DNA of 54,196 nucleotides from an uncultured Curvibacter sp. (GTDB lineage Bacteria > Pseudomonadota > Gammaproteobacteria > Burkholderiales > Burkholderiaceae_C). Position 1 is the stretch's first letter; each line of letters starts with the position of its first letter. Under the pieces are notes generated by a model. It ran no database searches, was not told where the DNA came from, and worked only from the letters and a program-made list of their open reading frames with translations. Of the stretch, positions 15,599-22,618 are shown in pieces. A program made the position numbers and the translations under genes. The stretch covers positions 1-54,196 of the forward strand of contig CAIKMN010000026.1 of assembly GCA_903828535.1 (NCBI GenBank), given 5' to 3'.

Positions 15599-16416
15599 GC
15601 GGGTTCTCCTGCTGAAAGGCCTTGCACTTGAACGCCTTTAAATAACCGATCGAAATTGTGGCTGGTTGCTTGCCCCACGGCCTCCACCGTTAGGCCACGG
15701 AGTTGGGCCACCTGGGCCGCGACGAAGGCCACATAAGAGGGGTTGTTGGTTTTGCCACGGTGCGGCACGGGCGCTAAATAAGGGCTGTCGGTTTCAATCA
15801 ACAACCGGTCCAAGGGCACGAACTGCGCCACTTCACGCAAATCGGCGGCGTTTTTGAACGTCAAAATGCCCGAGAAAGAAATGTAAAAACCCAAGTCCAA
15901 TGCCGCCTTGGCGACGGCCTTGGTTTCAGTGAAGCAATGGAATACGCCCCCAGCCGAGGACGGTGCGCCCGTTTCGCCCTCCTCTTTCAAAATCGACAAG
16001 GTGTCGTCAGATGCACTTCGGGTGTGGATGATCAAGGGCTTTTGGCAGGCTTGTGCGGCCCGAATGTGCCGCCGAAAGCGCTCACGCTGCCATTCCATGT
16101 CGGCCACGGTGCGGCCCTCGAGGCGGTAGTAATCCAGACCCGTTTCACCAATCCCGACCACTTTGGGCAACGCTGCGCGATCCAGCAAATCATCCACGCT
16201 GGGTTCTTGGACCCCTTCGTTGTCCGGGTGGACGCCCACGGTGCACCAAAAATTATCGTAGTCCAGCGCCAAACGATGGACGCCGCCAAAGTCTTCCAAG
16301 GTGGTGCTGATGCAAAGCGCGCGGTTCACTTGGGCCTGGGCCATGGCGGCGCGGATGGTGCCCAGGTCTTTGGCCAGATCGGGGAAATTGAGGTGGCAAT
16401 GAGAATCGACGTACAT
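15595..16416 (-). CDS. tatD: TatD family metal-dependent DNase
   Basis: A 273-residue TIM-barrel hydrolase of the TatD family, which have 3'-5' exonuclease activity on DNA and RNA and are linked to repair of oxidative damage. Metal-binding residues are visible: DSHCHLNF at the N-terminus (H6, H8), GIGETGLDYY (Glu), PLIIHTRSASDD (His), GVFHCF (His) and LLIETDSPYLAP (Asp). The reading can extend to 16464, but the first 16 residues there are only the translation of a 10-bp tandem repeat. The ATG at 16416 (MYVDSHCHL) is the family start. It follows holB by 65 bases and is coupled by ATGA to the ankyrin gene. Confidence 0.92.
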   Translation of the reverse strand: MYVDSHCHLNFPDLAKDLGTIRAAMAQAQVNRALCISTTLEDFGGVHRLALDYDNFWCTVGVHPDNEGVQEPSVDDLLDRAALPKVVGIGETGLDYYRLEGRTVADMEWQRERFRRHIRAAQACQKPLIIHTRSASDDTLSILKEEGETGAPSSAGGVFHCFTETKAVAKAALDLGFYISFSGILTFKNAADLREVAQFVPLDRLLIETDSPYLAPVPHRGKTNNPSYVAFVAAQVAQLRGLTVEAVGQATSHNFDRLFKGVQVQGLSAGEPA

Positions 16417-16430
16417 AACAACAAAGTGGG

Positions 16431-16470
16431 GCAAATAGGGGCAAATAGGGGCAAAGAGGGGCAAAGAGGA
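16431..16470. repeat. 10-bp tandem repeat between holB and tatD
   Basis: Four decamers in a row: GCAAATAGGG (16431, 16441), GCAAAGAGGG (16451) and GCAAAGAGGA (16461). The unit equals one helical turn and fills most of the 65-base gap before the tatD start. On the coding strand it reads as C-rich decamers. No protein or RNA role is evident. Confidence 0.95.
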
Positions 16471-16481
16471 GAAAAGCAGGC

Positions 16482-17603
16482 TTAAAGTGAGGCCTGAATG
16501 GCGGTTTGGGCACGACTGACCAAGGCTTCAAGCATCAAGCCGGGGTTGAAGGCGTGGTCCGCCGTTTGGGCCGTTTGATTGAGGTCTCGGGCCCAAGCAT
16601 TCAATGCGATCAACCTTTGACTGGCAGATTCTGCATTTGAGGCCATGCCCATTTCTGACTTCGCCGGAGGCAGGTCTGAAGCATCAAAGTAACGGGGAGT
16701 GCCGCCGACAGCTTGCACCATCAAATCATGACAAACCTTTTGGAGCATGGCCACCGCCTGGGGCGGGCTGGCCTCCGTCAACAAGCCCGGTTGGCCCCTG
16801 GCCAGATGTTGGGGCAGCTGTGACCAAGCCTGAATCCAGGGGTCAATAGAGGAGTTCGCGTTGAGCAAGTCAGACGCGTCTTGCGGGCGCCCGCCAGTGG
16901 CGCGCAGTAATTTTGACAAGGTTTTATCTGAGGTCTCAGAAGCAGCTTGTTCCCGCAACCAAGCCAACGCCTCTGCGGGGTCAGGCCAGCGCATTGGGTG
17001 GCTTTGGCAGCGACTGCGAAGGGTGGGCAGCAGCGCTTGCGCGTTCTCACTGGCCAGAATGAAGCGCAAGTGGCCGGCGGGTTCTTCCAAGGTTTTGAGC
17101 AAGGTGTTGGCGGCAATGCCATTCATGTGTTCGGCCGGAAAAACCAGCACAACCTTGCCTTGGGCTCGCCCGGCGGTTCGTTGCGAAAACTCAACCACAT
17201 CGCGCAAAGCCTCGACCCGAATCTCTTTGCTGGGTTTTCGTTTTTTGTCGTCAATTTCAGACTGGGCTTTTTCGCTCAAGGGCCAATTCAAGGCCATCGC
17301 CACGACCTCGGGCATCAGCACAGCCAGGTCGGCATGGGTTCGCACGTCGATGGCGTGGCAACTCTCGCAAATGCCGCAGGCGGCTTGAATGTGACCGGCC
17401 GTGTCACGGGCAGGCTGGTCGCACAGCCAGGCCCGAGCCAGCGCGAGCGCCAGTCGGTATTGGCCCAAGCCAGAAGGACCTTCAAGCAGCCAAGCGTGGC
17501 CCCGCTGATTTAACAGAGTGGCCCGTTGTCGCTCCAACCAAGGCGGCAAGTTCAACTCAGAAGTGGACGACGTCGGGGAGGTCTGCGATTGAGTTTGAGT
17601 CAT
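16482..17603 (-). CDS. holB: DNA polymerase III delta-prime subunit
   Basis: A 373-residue clamp-loader subunit. The N-terminal AAA+ domain has a modified P-loop (LLEGPSGLGQYRLALALARA), as usual for delta-prime, which does not hydrolyse ATP. The zinc module cysteines lie in the AACGICESCHAI stretch plus the upstream LCDQP cysteine. The sensor region shows ANTLLKTLEEPAGHLRFILAS followed by the SRC motif (LLPTLRSRCQ). With delta and gamma/tau it loads the beta clamp during replication. It lies 10 bases after tmk, a very common proteobacterial arrangement. An insert around residues 115-135 (rich in Lys, Ser, Asp) is typical of betaproteobacterial forms. Confidence 0.92.
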   Translation of the reverse strand: MTQTQSQTSPTSSTSELNLPPWLERQRATLLNQRGHAWLLEGPSGLGQYRLALALARAWLCDQPARDTAGHIQAACGICESCHAIDVRTHADLAVLMPEVVAMALNWPLSEKAQSEIDDKKRKPSKEIRVEALRDVVEFSQRTAGRAQGKVVLVFPAEHMNGIAANTLLKTLEEPAGHLRFILASENAQALLPTLRSRCQSHPMRWPDPAEALAWLREQAASETSDKTLSKLLRATGGRPQDASDLLNANSSIDPWIQAWSQLPQHLARGQPGLLTEASPPQAVAMLQKVCHDLMVQAVGGTPRYFDASDLPPAKSEMGMASNAESASQRLIALNAWARDLNQTAQTADHAFNPGLMLEALVSRAQTAIQASL

Positions 17604-17613
17604 GTCCGGGTTG

Positions 17614-18270
17614 TCACTTCAGTCCATGCCGGGCAAGGTCGTTGAGGTAACCCCGACTCACCAGGGCTTGCATCACGGCTTCGGCCACCGCCTCACGGGC
17701 CTGGGCGGCGTCAATGCGAATAAAACGCCCAGCGGACGATTGAGCCCTTGCCGCATAAGCATGAGCGACGGCTTGGAAAAAAGCCAGGGGTTGAGATTCA
17801 AAGCGATCGGGCAGGCGCGCATCGGCCAATCGTGCCGCTGCGATGGCGGGGTCCAGATCAAACCAAACCGTTGCGTCGGGTTGCCGGGCGCCCTGCACCA
17901 TGGTTTCCAAGGCGGCGAGCGTGCGCAGGTCGAACCCGCGACCTCCCCCTTGGTAAGCGAAAGTGGCGTCGGTAAAACGGTCGCAAACCACCACTTCGCC
18001 TCTCGACAAAGCCGGCTCAATCACTTGTTTCAAATGGTCACGACGGGCGGCAAAAATCAGCAATGCCTCGGTCAAGGGGTCCATGGCATCGTTCAGCACC
18101 AGGGCCCGCAGCTTTTCTGCCAGCGGCGTACCGCCGGGTTCACGGGTTTGACAGACGACCTGGCCTTGAGCCCTGAAAGAGGCGACGGTGGCCTCGATGT
18201 GCGTGGTTTTACCCGCGCCATCAATGCCTTCAAAGGTGATGAACAAGCCTGGGGACTTGGATGCAGTCAT
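17614..18270 (-). CDS. tmk: Thymidylate kinase
   Basis: A 218-residue enzyme that phosphorylates dTMP to dTDP with ATP. The P-loop [12 protein letters not shown] is at residues 13-24 (K21). The DR-type substrate motif appears as [19 protein letters not shown], and the LID region as [16 protein letters not shown]. The length is normal. It is in the minus-strand operon 24 bases after mltG and 10 bases before holB, so nucleotide supply, clamp loading and wall synthesis genes share a transcript. Confidence 0.94.
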   Translation of the reverse strand: MTASKSPGLFITFEGIDGAGKTTHIEATVASFRAQGQVVCQTREPGGTPLAEKLRALVLNDAMDPLTEALLIFAARRDHLKQVIEPALSRGEVVVCDRFTDATFAYQGGGRGFDLRTLAALETMVQGARQPDATVWFDLDPAIAAARLADARLPDRFESQPLAFFQAVAHAYAARAQSSAGRFIRIDAAQAREAVAEAVMQALVSRGYLNDLARHGLK

Positions 18271-18294
18271 GGGTGCTGTGGCTCTGGACCGGAT

Positions 18295-19302
18295 TTAGGG
18301 GTGGCGGATGAAGCGCTGGACGGCTCGATTGTGATCTTCAAGCGTGGCACTGAATTGGCTGGTGCCGTCGCCCCGAGCCACAAAATAAAGCGCGTTCGTC
18401 TTGGCCGGATTGACGGCAGCCATCAAAGCGGCTTTGCCTGGCATGGCGATGGGCGTGGGGGGCAAGCCCAACCGCGTGTAAGTGTTCCAAGGGGTGTCGG
18501 TCAGCAGATCCTGCTTGTGCAAATGGCCGTCGTAGAGGTCGCCCAAGCCGTAAATCACGGTGGGGTCGGTTTGCAGCAACATGCCTTTGTTGAGGCGATT
18601 CAAGAAGACGCCCGCAATCAGGGGTCGATCGCTGCCCTTACCGGTTTCCTTTTCAACCAGACTGGCCAGAATCAACAGCTCCTCAGGGTTTTTTAAAGGC
18701 AAACCACTGGGTTTGGCCGCCCAAGCAGCGGCCAAGTGCTTGTCCATGGCGTGCAGGGCCCGCTTGAGCAGGCGCAGGTCGCTGCTGCCTTTGGCGTAGG
18801 TGTAGGTGTCGGGGTAAAAACGGCCTTCGGGCGACACCCCAGAACGGTTCAAAGTCGCCATCAATTCGGCATCGGTCAGGCTTTGGGCTTCGGGTTTGAG
18901 GGCGTCCGCTTTGGCCAAAGCCGCGCGGACCTGACGCCAGTTCCAGCCCTCCACCAAGGTCAAGGCCCGCAGGGTTTCTTCGCCTCGAATCAGCTTGTTA
19001 AACAGTTCCCAGGGCGTGTTATTGACGTCGATTTCATAGGCGCCTGCGCGGATCTGTCGGGCTTGGCCGGAAACCCTGAACCAAGTGTAAAGCAGGGTCG
19101 GGTTGACCTGCAACCCCGCATCATGGGCCTGTTGCGCCACCTGTTTGGGGGCGGTGCTGGGCTCGATGGACAAATCCACGACGGTGGCCTTGGGATCACT
19201 GAAGCCCATGGGCAGGTTCAGCCAGGCGACGGCAGCCAGAGCAATGCCCAACGCCAGCAAAATGACCATTTTCAATAACGTGAATAACCCGCGCATGCGC
19301 AA
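18295..19302 (-). CDS. mltG: Endolytic murein transglycosylase MltG (YceG family)
   Basis: A 335-residue inner-membrane enzyme that cuts nascent glycan strands and sets chain length. One membrane anchor is at about residues 8-30. A LysM-like region follows (LSIEPSTAPKQVAQQAHDAGL). The catalytic domain contains ASLVEKETGKGSDRPLIAGVFLNRL, with E217 matching the known catalytic Glu in the EKET motif, and the later ATDPTVIYGLG-type motif (LQTDPTVIYGLGD). Starts at 19302 (M1) and 19296 (M3) are both possible. It is the first gene of the operon and is divergent from ygfZ, with only 32 bases between the start codons. Confidence 0.93.
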   Translation of the reverse strand: MRMRGLFTLLKMVILLALGIALAAVAWLNLPMGFSDPKATVVDLSIEPSTAPKQVAQQAHDAGLQVNPTLLYTWFRVSGQARQIRAGAYEIDVNNTPWELFNKLIRGEETLRALTLVEGWNWRQVRAALAKADALKPEAQSLTDAELMATLNRSGVSPEGRFYPDTYTYAKGSSDLRLLKRALHAMDKHLAAAWAAKPSGLPLKNPEELLILASLVEKETGKGSDRPLIAGVFLNRLNKGMLLQTDPTVIYGLGDLYDGHLHKQDLLTDTPWNTYTRLGLPPTPIAMPGKAALMAAVNPAKTNALYFVARGDGTSQFSATLEDHNRAVQRFIRHP

Positions 19303-19334
19303 CCTGTTGTCGACACTGGGATCATAATTCAGAC

Positions 19335-20273
19335 ATGTCCAACGCCATTCAAAACCGCAGCTTGCCCTTGACCGATTGGGGGGTGATTGACGCCCAAGGC
19401 GATGACGCCGCTTCTTTTTTACACGGTCAATTGACCCAGGACGTGCTCTTGTTGCGCGATGGCCAAGCCCATCTGGCCGGTTATTGCTCCGCCAAGGGGC
19501 GCCTGCTGGCCACGATGCTGGTCCTCAAAATGAGCGCCCAGCACGTTTTATTGTTAATGCCCAAAGCGAACTTGCCCGCCACTTTGAAGCGCCTGTCGAT
19601 GTTTGTTTTGCGCGCCAAAGTCAAACTCACAGACGCCTCGGCTCAATGGCAAATCAGGGGCCAACTGGGTTTACTTTCACCCGATGTTGTGCCTCCTCTG
19701 GTACCACCAGCTTGGCAAGTGAATCCCTTCATGGGTGGCTACCTCATCTCTCTTTACCCGGCACCAGCGGCTTCGCGCAGCCTTTTGCTCTTGCCCGCTG
19801 AGGAGGTTCTGCCGTCCGTCGAGCCGACGCTGGACAAAAGCGCATGGGATTTGGCCGAAGTCCAGGCGGGCGTTGCCTTTTTGCATGGGGAATTGCTAGA
19901 CACTTTTGTGCCCCAGATGCTGAATTACGAATCCATTGGCGGGGTTAATTTCAAGAAAGGCTGTTATCCCGGCCAAGAAGTGGTCGCCCGCAGCCAGTTC
20001 CGGGGGACCTTGAAGCGCCGTTTGTACACCGCACAATCGCTTCAGGCTGGGTGGGCGCCAGGCGTTGAGGTGTTTGTGGGCGCCGAGGCCAGTGATCAGC
20101 CCTGCGGGGTGGTGGTTCAATCCGCCCCTGATGACCAAGGCGGCTGCCTGCTGATGCTGGTGCTGCAAACCGATGCCGCCACTCACCACGCTGATGACCT
20201 GCATGGGCATTCACCGCAGGGCCCTTTGTTGCGCTTGCTCCCTTTGCCCTACGAGCTGCTGAACGACATTTAG
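19335..20273 (+). CDS. ygfZ: YgfZ, folate-dependent Fe-S cluster protein
   Basis: A 312-residue member of the YgfZ/GcvT-like family. The hallmark K-G-C-Y-x-G-Q-E motif is at 208-215 (KGCYPGQE), with the functionally essential C210. The N-terminal folate-binding fold starts LTDWGVIDAQGDDAASFLHGQLTQDV. YgfZ supports assembly or repair of some Fe-S enzymes such as MiaB, using tetrahydrofolate. It is transcribed away from mltG, and the two start codons are so close that their promoters must lie within the coding regions or overlap. Confidence 0.92.
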   Translation: MSNAIQNRSLPLTDWGVIDAQGDDAASFLHGQLTQDVLLLRDGQAHLAGYCSAKGRLLATMLVLKMSAQHVLLLMPKANLPATLKRLSMFVLRAKVKLTDASAQWQIRGQLGLLSPDVVPPLVPPAWQVNPFMGGYLISLYPAPAASRSLLLLPAEEVLPSVEPTLDKSAWDLAEVQAGVAFLHGELLDTFVPQMLNYESIGGVNFKKGCYPGQEVVARSQFRGTLKRRLYTAQSLQAGWAPGVEVFVGAEASDQPCGVVVQSAPDDQGGCLLMLVLQTDAATHHADDLHGHSPQGPLLRLLPLPYELLNDI

Positions 20274-20335
20274 TAAATTACTTTAATTATTTAACTTTAA
20301 TTAAATTATTTAACTATTTGTTTTAATTAAGATTT
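20274..20335. other. AT-rich island between convergent genes
   Basis: About 60 bases that are nearly all A and T, between the ygfZ stop and the opposing thioesterase-GNAT stop. It contains a 12-bp direct repeat AATTATTTAACT at 20285-20296 and 20304-20315, and the palindromes TTTAATTAAA (20296-20305) and TTAATTAA near 20332. It could serve as a terminator zone or a nucleoid-protein site; no clear hairpin is formed. Confidence 0.6.
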
Positions 20336-21201
20336 AACTTCATTTCGATGTGCGGTATGCCCACTTCATCGAACACCTCACCATGGGGTTGGCAGCCCAA
20401 ACGTTCATAAAACCGCTGGGCAGTGCACTGGGCATGCAGGCTGATTTCTAAGTAGCCCTTCGACCGGGCTGCGCTGGCCAAGGCTTGGAAAACCTGTCGG
20501 CCTAAACCCGTGCCACGCAAGGGTCGCAAGACGGCCATCCGACCCATACGGGCTTTTTGAGGCGATTCCTCAATCAATCGTCCCGTTGCCACCGCATGCC
20601 CGACCGCGTTGAAGGCCACCGCATGCAGGGCACTGGCGTCTGCCACATCCCATTCTTCCTCCAAGGGGATGGCTTGTTCCTGCACAAAAACCGACTGTCG
20701 AACACCGCTGGCGCCGGCTTCCAAGTCCGACCAAGGCCCCGTGCGGACCTGAACCAAGGGCTGTCTGTCTCGATGGGCCGAAAAAGCCTCGCGCAAAGCC
20801 GTTGGAATGGGTTTGGATTGTTGCGTGTGGGCGTCGGCAAAAATATAAAGCATCTCACCCGTGGTCAACAACTGTTCGCCATGAAAAATAGCGCCCGAAA
20901 AGCGGCAGGACGAATTGCCTAAGTGCTGCAACATCCACCCGATGCTCAATTCGTCGTCATAACGGGCCGAAGCAAAATACTCGACGGTCGCCTTTTTCAT
21001 GAACAACTCGCCCCCCAGCGCGGCCATGCTGGCCTCGTAGGGCAATGCCAGTTGGCGCCAATAGTCAGAAAAGGCCGTGTCGAAATAAGTCATGTAATGC
21101 GGGTTGAAGACAATCTTTTGCATGTCAATCTCAGACCAGCGAACACGCAATTTGAACAATTGGGGGAAGTCTTCAGGCTTGAAAAGGGTGGAATCGGTCA
21201 T
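20323..21201 (-). CDS. Hot-dog thioesterase fused to a GNAT acetyltransferase
   Basis: A 292-residue two-domain protein. Residues 1 to about 140 are a YbgC/FadM-like 4HBT hot-dog thioesterase (RVRWSEIDMQKIVFNPHYMTYFDTAFSDYW, then FMKKATVEYFASARYDDELSIG). Residues about 148-292 are a GNAT N-acetyltransferase with the acetyl-CoA loop RPLRGTGLGRQVF and the final LHAQCTAQRFYERLGCQPHGEVFDEVGIPHIEM, closest to the ElaA-like group. Both halves use CoA thioesters, so it may hydrolyse an acyl-CoA and acetylate an unknown acceptor. A longer reading to 21312 starts with TTG and translates a 9-bp repeat, so ATG 21201 is chosen. Confidence 0.82.
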   Translation of the reverse strand: MTDSTLFKPEDFPQLFKLRVRWSEIDMQKIVFNPHYMTYFDTAFSDYWRQLALPYEASMAALGGELFMKKATVEYFASARYDDELSIGWMLQHLGNSSCRFSGAIFHGEQLLTTGEMLYIFADAHTQQSKPIPTALREAFSAHRDRQPLVQVRTGPWSDLEAGASGVRQSVFVQEQAIPLEEEWDVADASALHAVAFNAVGHAVATGRLIEESPQKARMGRMAVLRPLRGTGLGRQVFQALASAARSKGYLEISLHAQCTAQRFYERLGCQPHGEVFDEVGIPHIEMKLNLN

Positions 21202-21256
21202 CAGATAAAGGTCAGAAAAGTAGGGGCGACTGTTTTTTGCTGTCTGTGGTGCCCTT

Positions 21257-21310
21257 GATGCGCGTGATGCGCGTGATGTGCTTGATAGGCTTAATATGCT
21301 TGATGGAGGC
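21257..21310. repeat. 9-bp imperfect tandem repeat upstream of the thioesterase-GNAT gene
   Basis: Units of nine bases: GATGCGCGT twice (21257, 21266), then the drifting copies GATGTGCTT, GATAGGCTT, AATATGCTT and a partial GATGGAGGC. It lies in the divergent region between this gene and the membrane-protein gene at 21395. Confidence 0.8.
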
Positions 21311-21394
21311 AATGAGCGAGGTTATAGCCGCTTTGTCACCCGCCTGCTATCGTTTAAGTGACCCTTTCAAATCACCCTAAAACCCTTTTATTAA

Positions 21395-21892
21395 ATGTCA
21401 TCTCTCTGGAAACGCTTGAAAAGCGCCCTCAAAAACTCCCTTTGGGGCGTGATTGCGTTGGTGCTTTTATTCGAGGAGTGGGGATGGCGGAGTCTTTCGG
21501 CCGCTTTGAAACGCTTGGGTCAATGGCCTCCTTTTGCGGTGTTGGAGCGGGTCATTCGAGAACTCCCGCCCTGGGCCACCGTTTGTGTGATGGGCGTGCC
21601 CGCGGTTTGTCTGCTGCCTTTGAAGTTGGTGGCGCTTTGGTTGTTTGCCAACGGCCATGGCACCGTCGGCCTGTTATTTTTAATCACCTTGAAGGTCGTG
21701 GGCACCGCCTTGGTGGCCCGGTTGTTCCAACTGACCGAACCCACCTTGATGCAAATTGGCTGGTTCGCCAAATATTACCCCCTCTTTTACAATTGGAAAG
21801 AAACCCTTTTCACGCGCATCCGCGAGAGCGTCGCTTGGCGCTGGGGTCGACGCCTCAAGACGCAAATCAAAAGCCAATGGCGGGCATGGTGA
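21395..21892 (+). CDS. Hypothetical membrane protein
   Basis: A 165-residue protein I do not recognise by name. It has two or three hydrophobic segments: about residues 15-26 (GVIALVLLFEEW, short), 60-84 (ATVCVMGVPAVCLLPLKLVALWLF) and 89-112 (TVGLLFLITLKVVGTALVARLF). Both ends are rich in Lys, Arg and Trp, and the C-terminus ends IRESVAWRWGRRLKTQIKSQ. The charge pattern suggests a small inner-membrane protein with cytoplasmic basic tails. The start lies 23 bases after a TTTCAAATCACCC stretch with no clear ribosome site. It is flanked by a 9-bp repeat on each side. Function unknown. Confidence 0.65.
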   Translation: MSSLWKRLKSALKNSLWGVIALVLLFEEWGWRSLSAALKRLGQWPPFAVLERVIRELPPWATVCVMGVPAVCLLPLKLVALWLFANGHGTVGLLFLITLKVVGTALVARLFQLTEPTLMQIGWFAKYYPLFYNWKETLFTRIRESVAWRWGRRLKTQIKSQWRAW

Positions 21893-21913
21893 AAAGGGTG
21901 AAAAGGGTGAAAA
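21889..21913. repeat. 9-bp tandem repeat over the stop of the membrane-protein gene
   Basis: GTGAAAAGG occurs at 21889 and 21898, with a third copy GTGAAAAC from 21907. The first copy contains the stop codon of the preceding gene. An unrelated 9-bp repeat lies upstream of the same gene. Confidence 0.85.
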
Positions 21914-21958
21914 CAGCGTAATGAAGGCGTTAAGGTCTCTAGAAAAAGCCCGGTATTT

Positions 21959-22618
21959 TTAGCGACCCGCCAAGTCGATCAGCTCATGCCTCAAGGCCAA
22001 CAAGGTCATTTCTGCTTGATTGGATAAATTGAGTTTTTGCTTGATGTTGTAAAGATGCGTGCCCACCGTGGAGCTCGAAAGGCTCAAGTCTTCTGAAATT
22101 TGATGCACCGACTTACCGTGCGCCAATTGCAAAAAGACGGCGAACTCTCTGGCCGATAAGGCCGTTAAAGGGCCCTCACCTTCCGGCTTGGCTTTTTGCA
22201 GGGCCAATCGGTGGGCTGTGGCGTTGTCCAAATAGCGTTGGCCCATCACCACTTGCCTCAAAGCATCAATCAGCGCTTCTGGAGCGCTGCGTTTGGACAA
22301 ATAGCCCGCAGCGCCCGCCTCCAAGGCGCGCTTGGGGTGGCTGCTGTCTTCAAAGGCGGACAAGGCCAACACCTTCAAAACGGGGTATTTGGCCTTTAGC
22401 CGCTTGATCGCTTCTAGTCCGCCCATGCCGGGCATCGCCAAATCCATCACCACCACATCGGGCCAGATGGGATTTTGTTCTCCAAAATTGTTCAAGGTCG
22501 ACAACGCGGCCTCGGCCGATTCCGACTCGGCCACCACCTCGATGTCGGGCTCGGCTTGCAACAGCAATTTAAAACCCATGCGCACCACGGCATGGTCGTC
22601 GACCAGCATGACTTTCAT
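21959..22618 (-). CDS. NarL/FixJ-family response regulator
   Basis: A 219-residue two-domain regulator. The receiver domain begins MKVMLVDDHAVVRMGF, with acidic residues D7 and D8 and the phosphoacceptor D59 (VVVMDLAMPGMGG). The C-terminal LuxR-type helix-turn-helix is at about 150-210 (LTALSAREFAVFLQLAHGKSVHQISEDLSLSSSTVGTHLYNIKQKL). A start at 22630 is possible, but the ATG at 22618 overlaps the stop of the kinase gene as ATGA. This shows translational coupling to the sensor, so the pair forms one two-component system. Targets are unknown; the neighbouring TonB-dependent receptor is one candidate. Confidence 0.92.
   Translation of the reverse strand: MKVMLVDDHAVVRMGFKLLLQAEPDIEVVAESESAEAALSTLNNFGEQNPIWPDVVVMDLAMPGMGGLEAIKRLKAKYPVLKVLALSAFEDSSHPKRALEAGAAGYLSKRSAPEALIDALRQVVMGQRYLDNATAHRLALQKAKPEGEGPLTALSAREFAVFLQLAHGKSVHQISEDLSLSSSTVGTHLYNIKQKLNLSNQAEMTLLALRHELIDLAGR

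Noticed and set aside
16417-16464. N-terminal extension of TatD to 16464
   Set aside because: The added residues are only the translation of the 10-bp tandem repeat. The family start MYVDSHCHL begins at 16416.
16431-16470. The decamer array as a CRISPR
   Set aside because: The units are contiguous with no spacers, and no cas gene is present in the window.
17602-18696. A 364-codon plus-strand open frame opposite tmk and mltG
   Set aside because: It spans two real genes on the other strand and their gap, which is typical of chance open frames in GC-rich DNA.
21202-21312. N-terminal extension of the thioesterase-GNAT protein
   Set aside because: It begins with TTG, encodes a Ser/Arg/Ala repeat from the 9-bp array and has no homology. 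ATG 21201 precedes the hot-dog domain directly.
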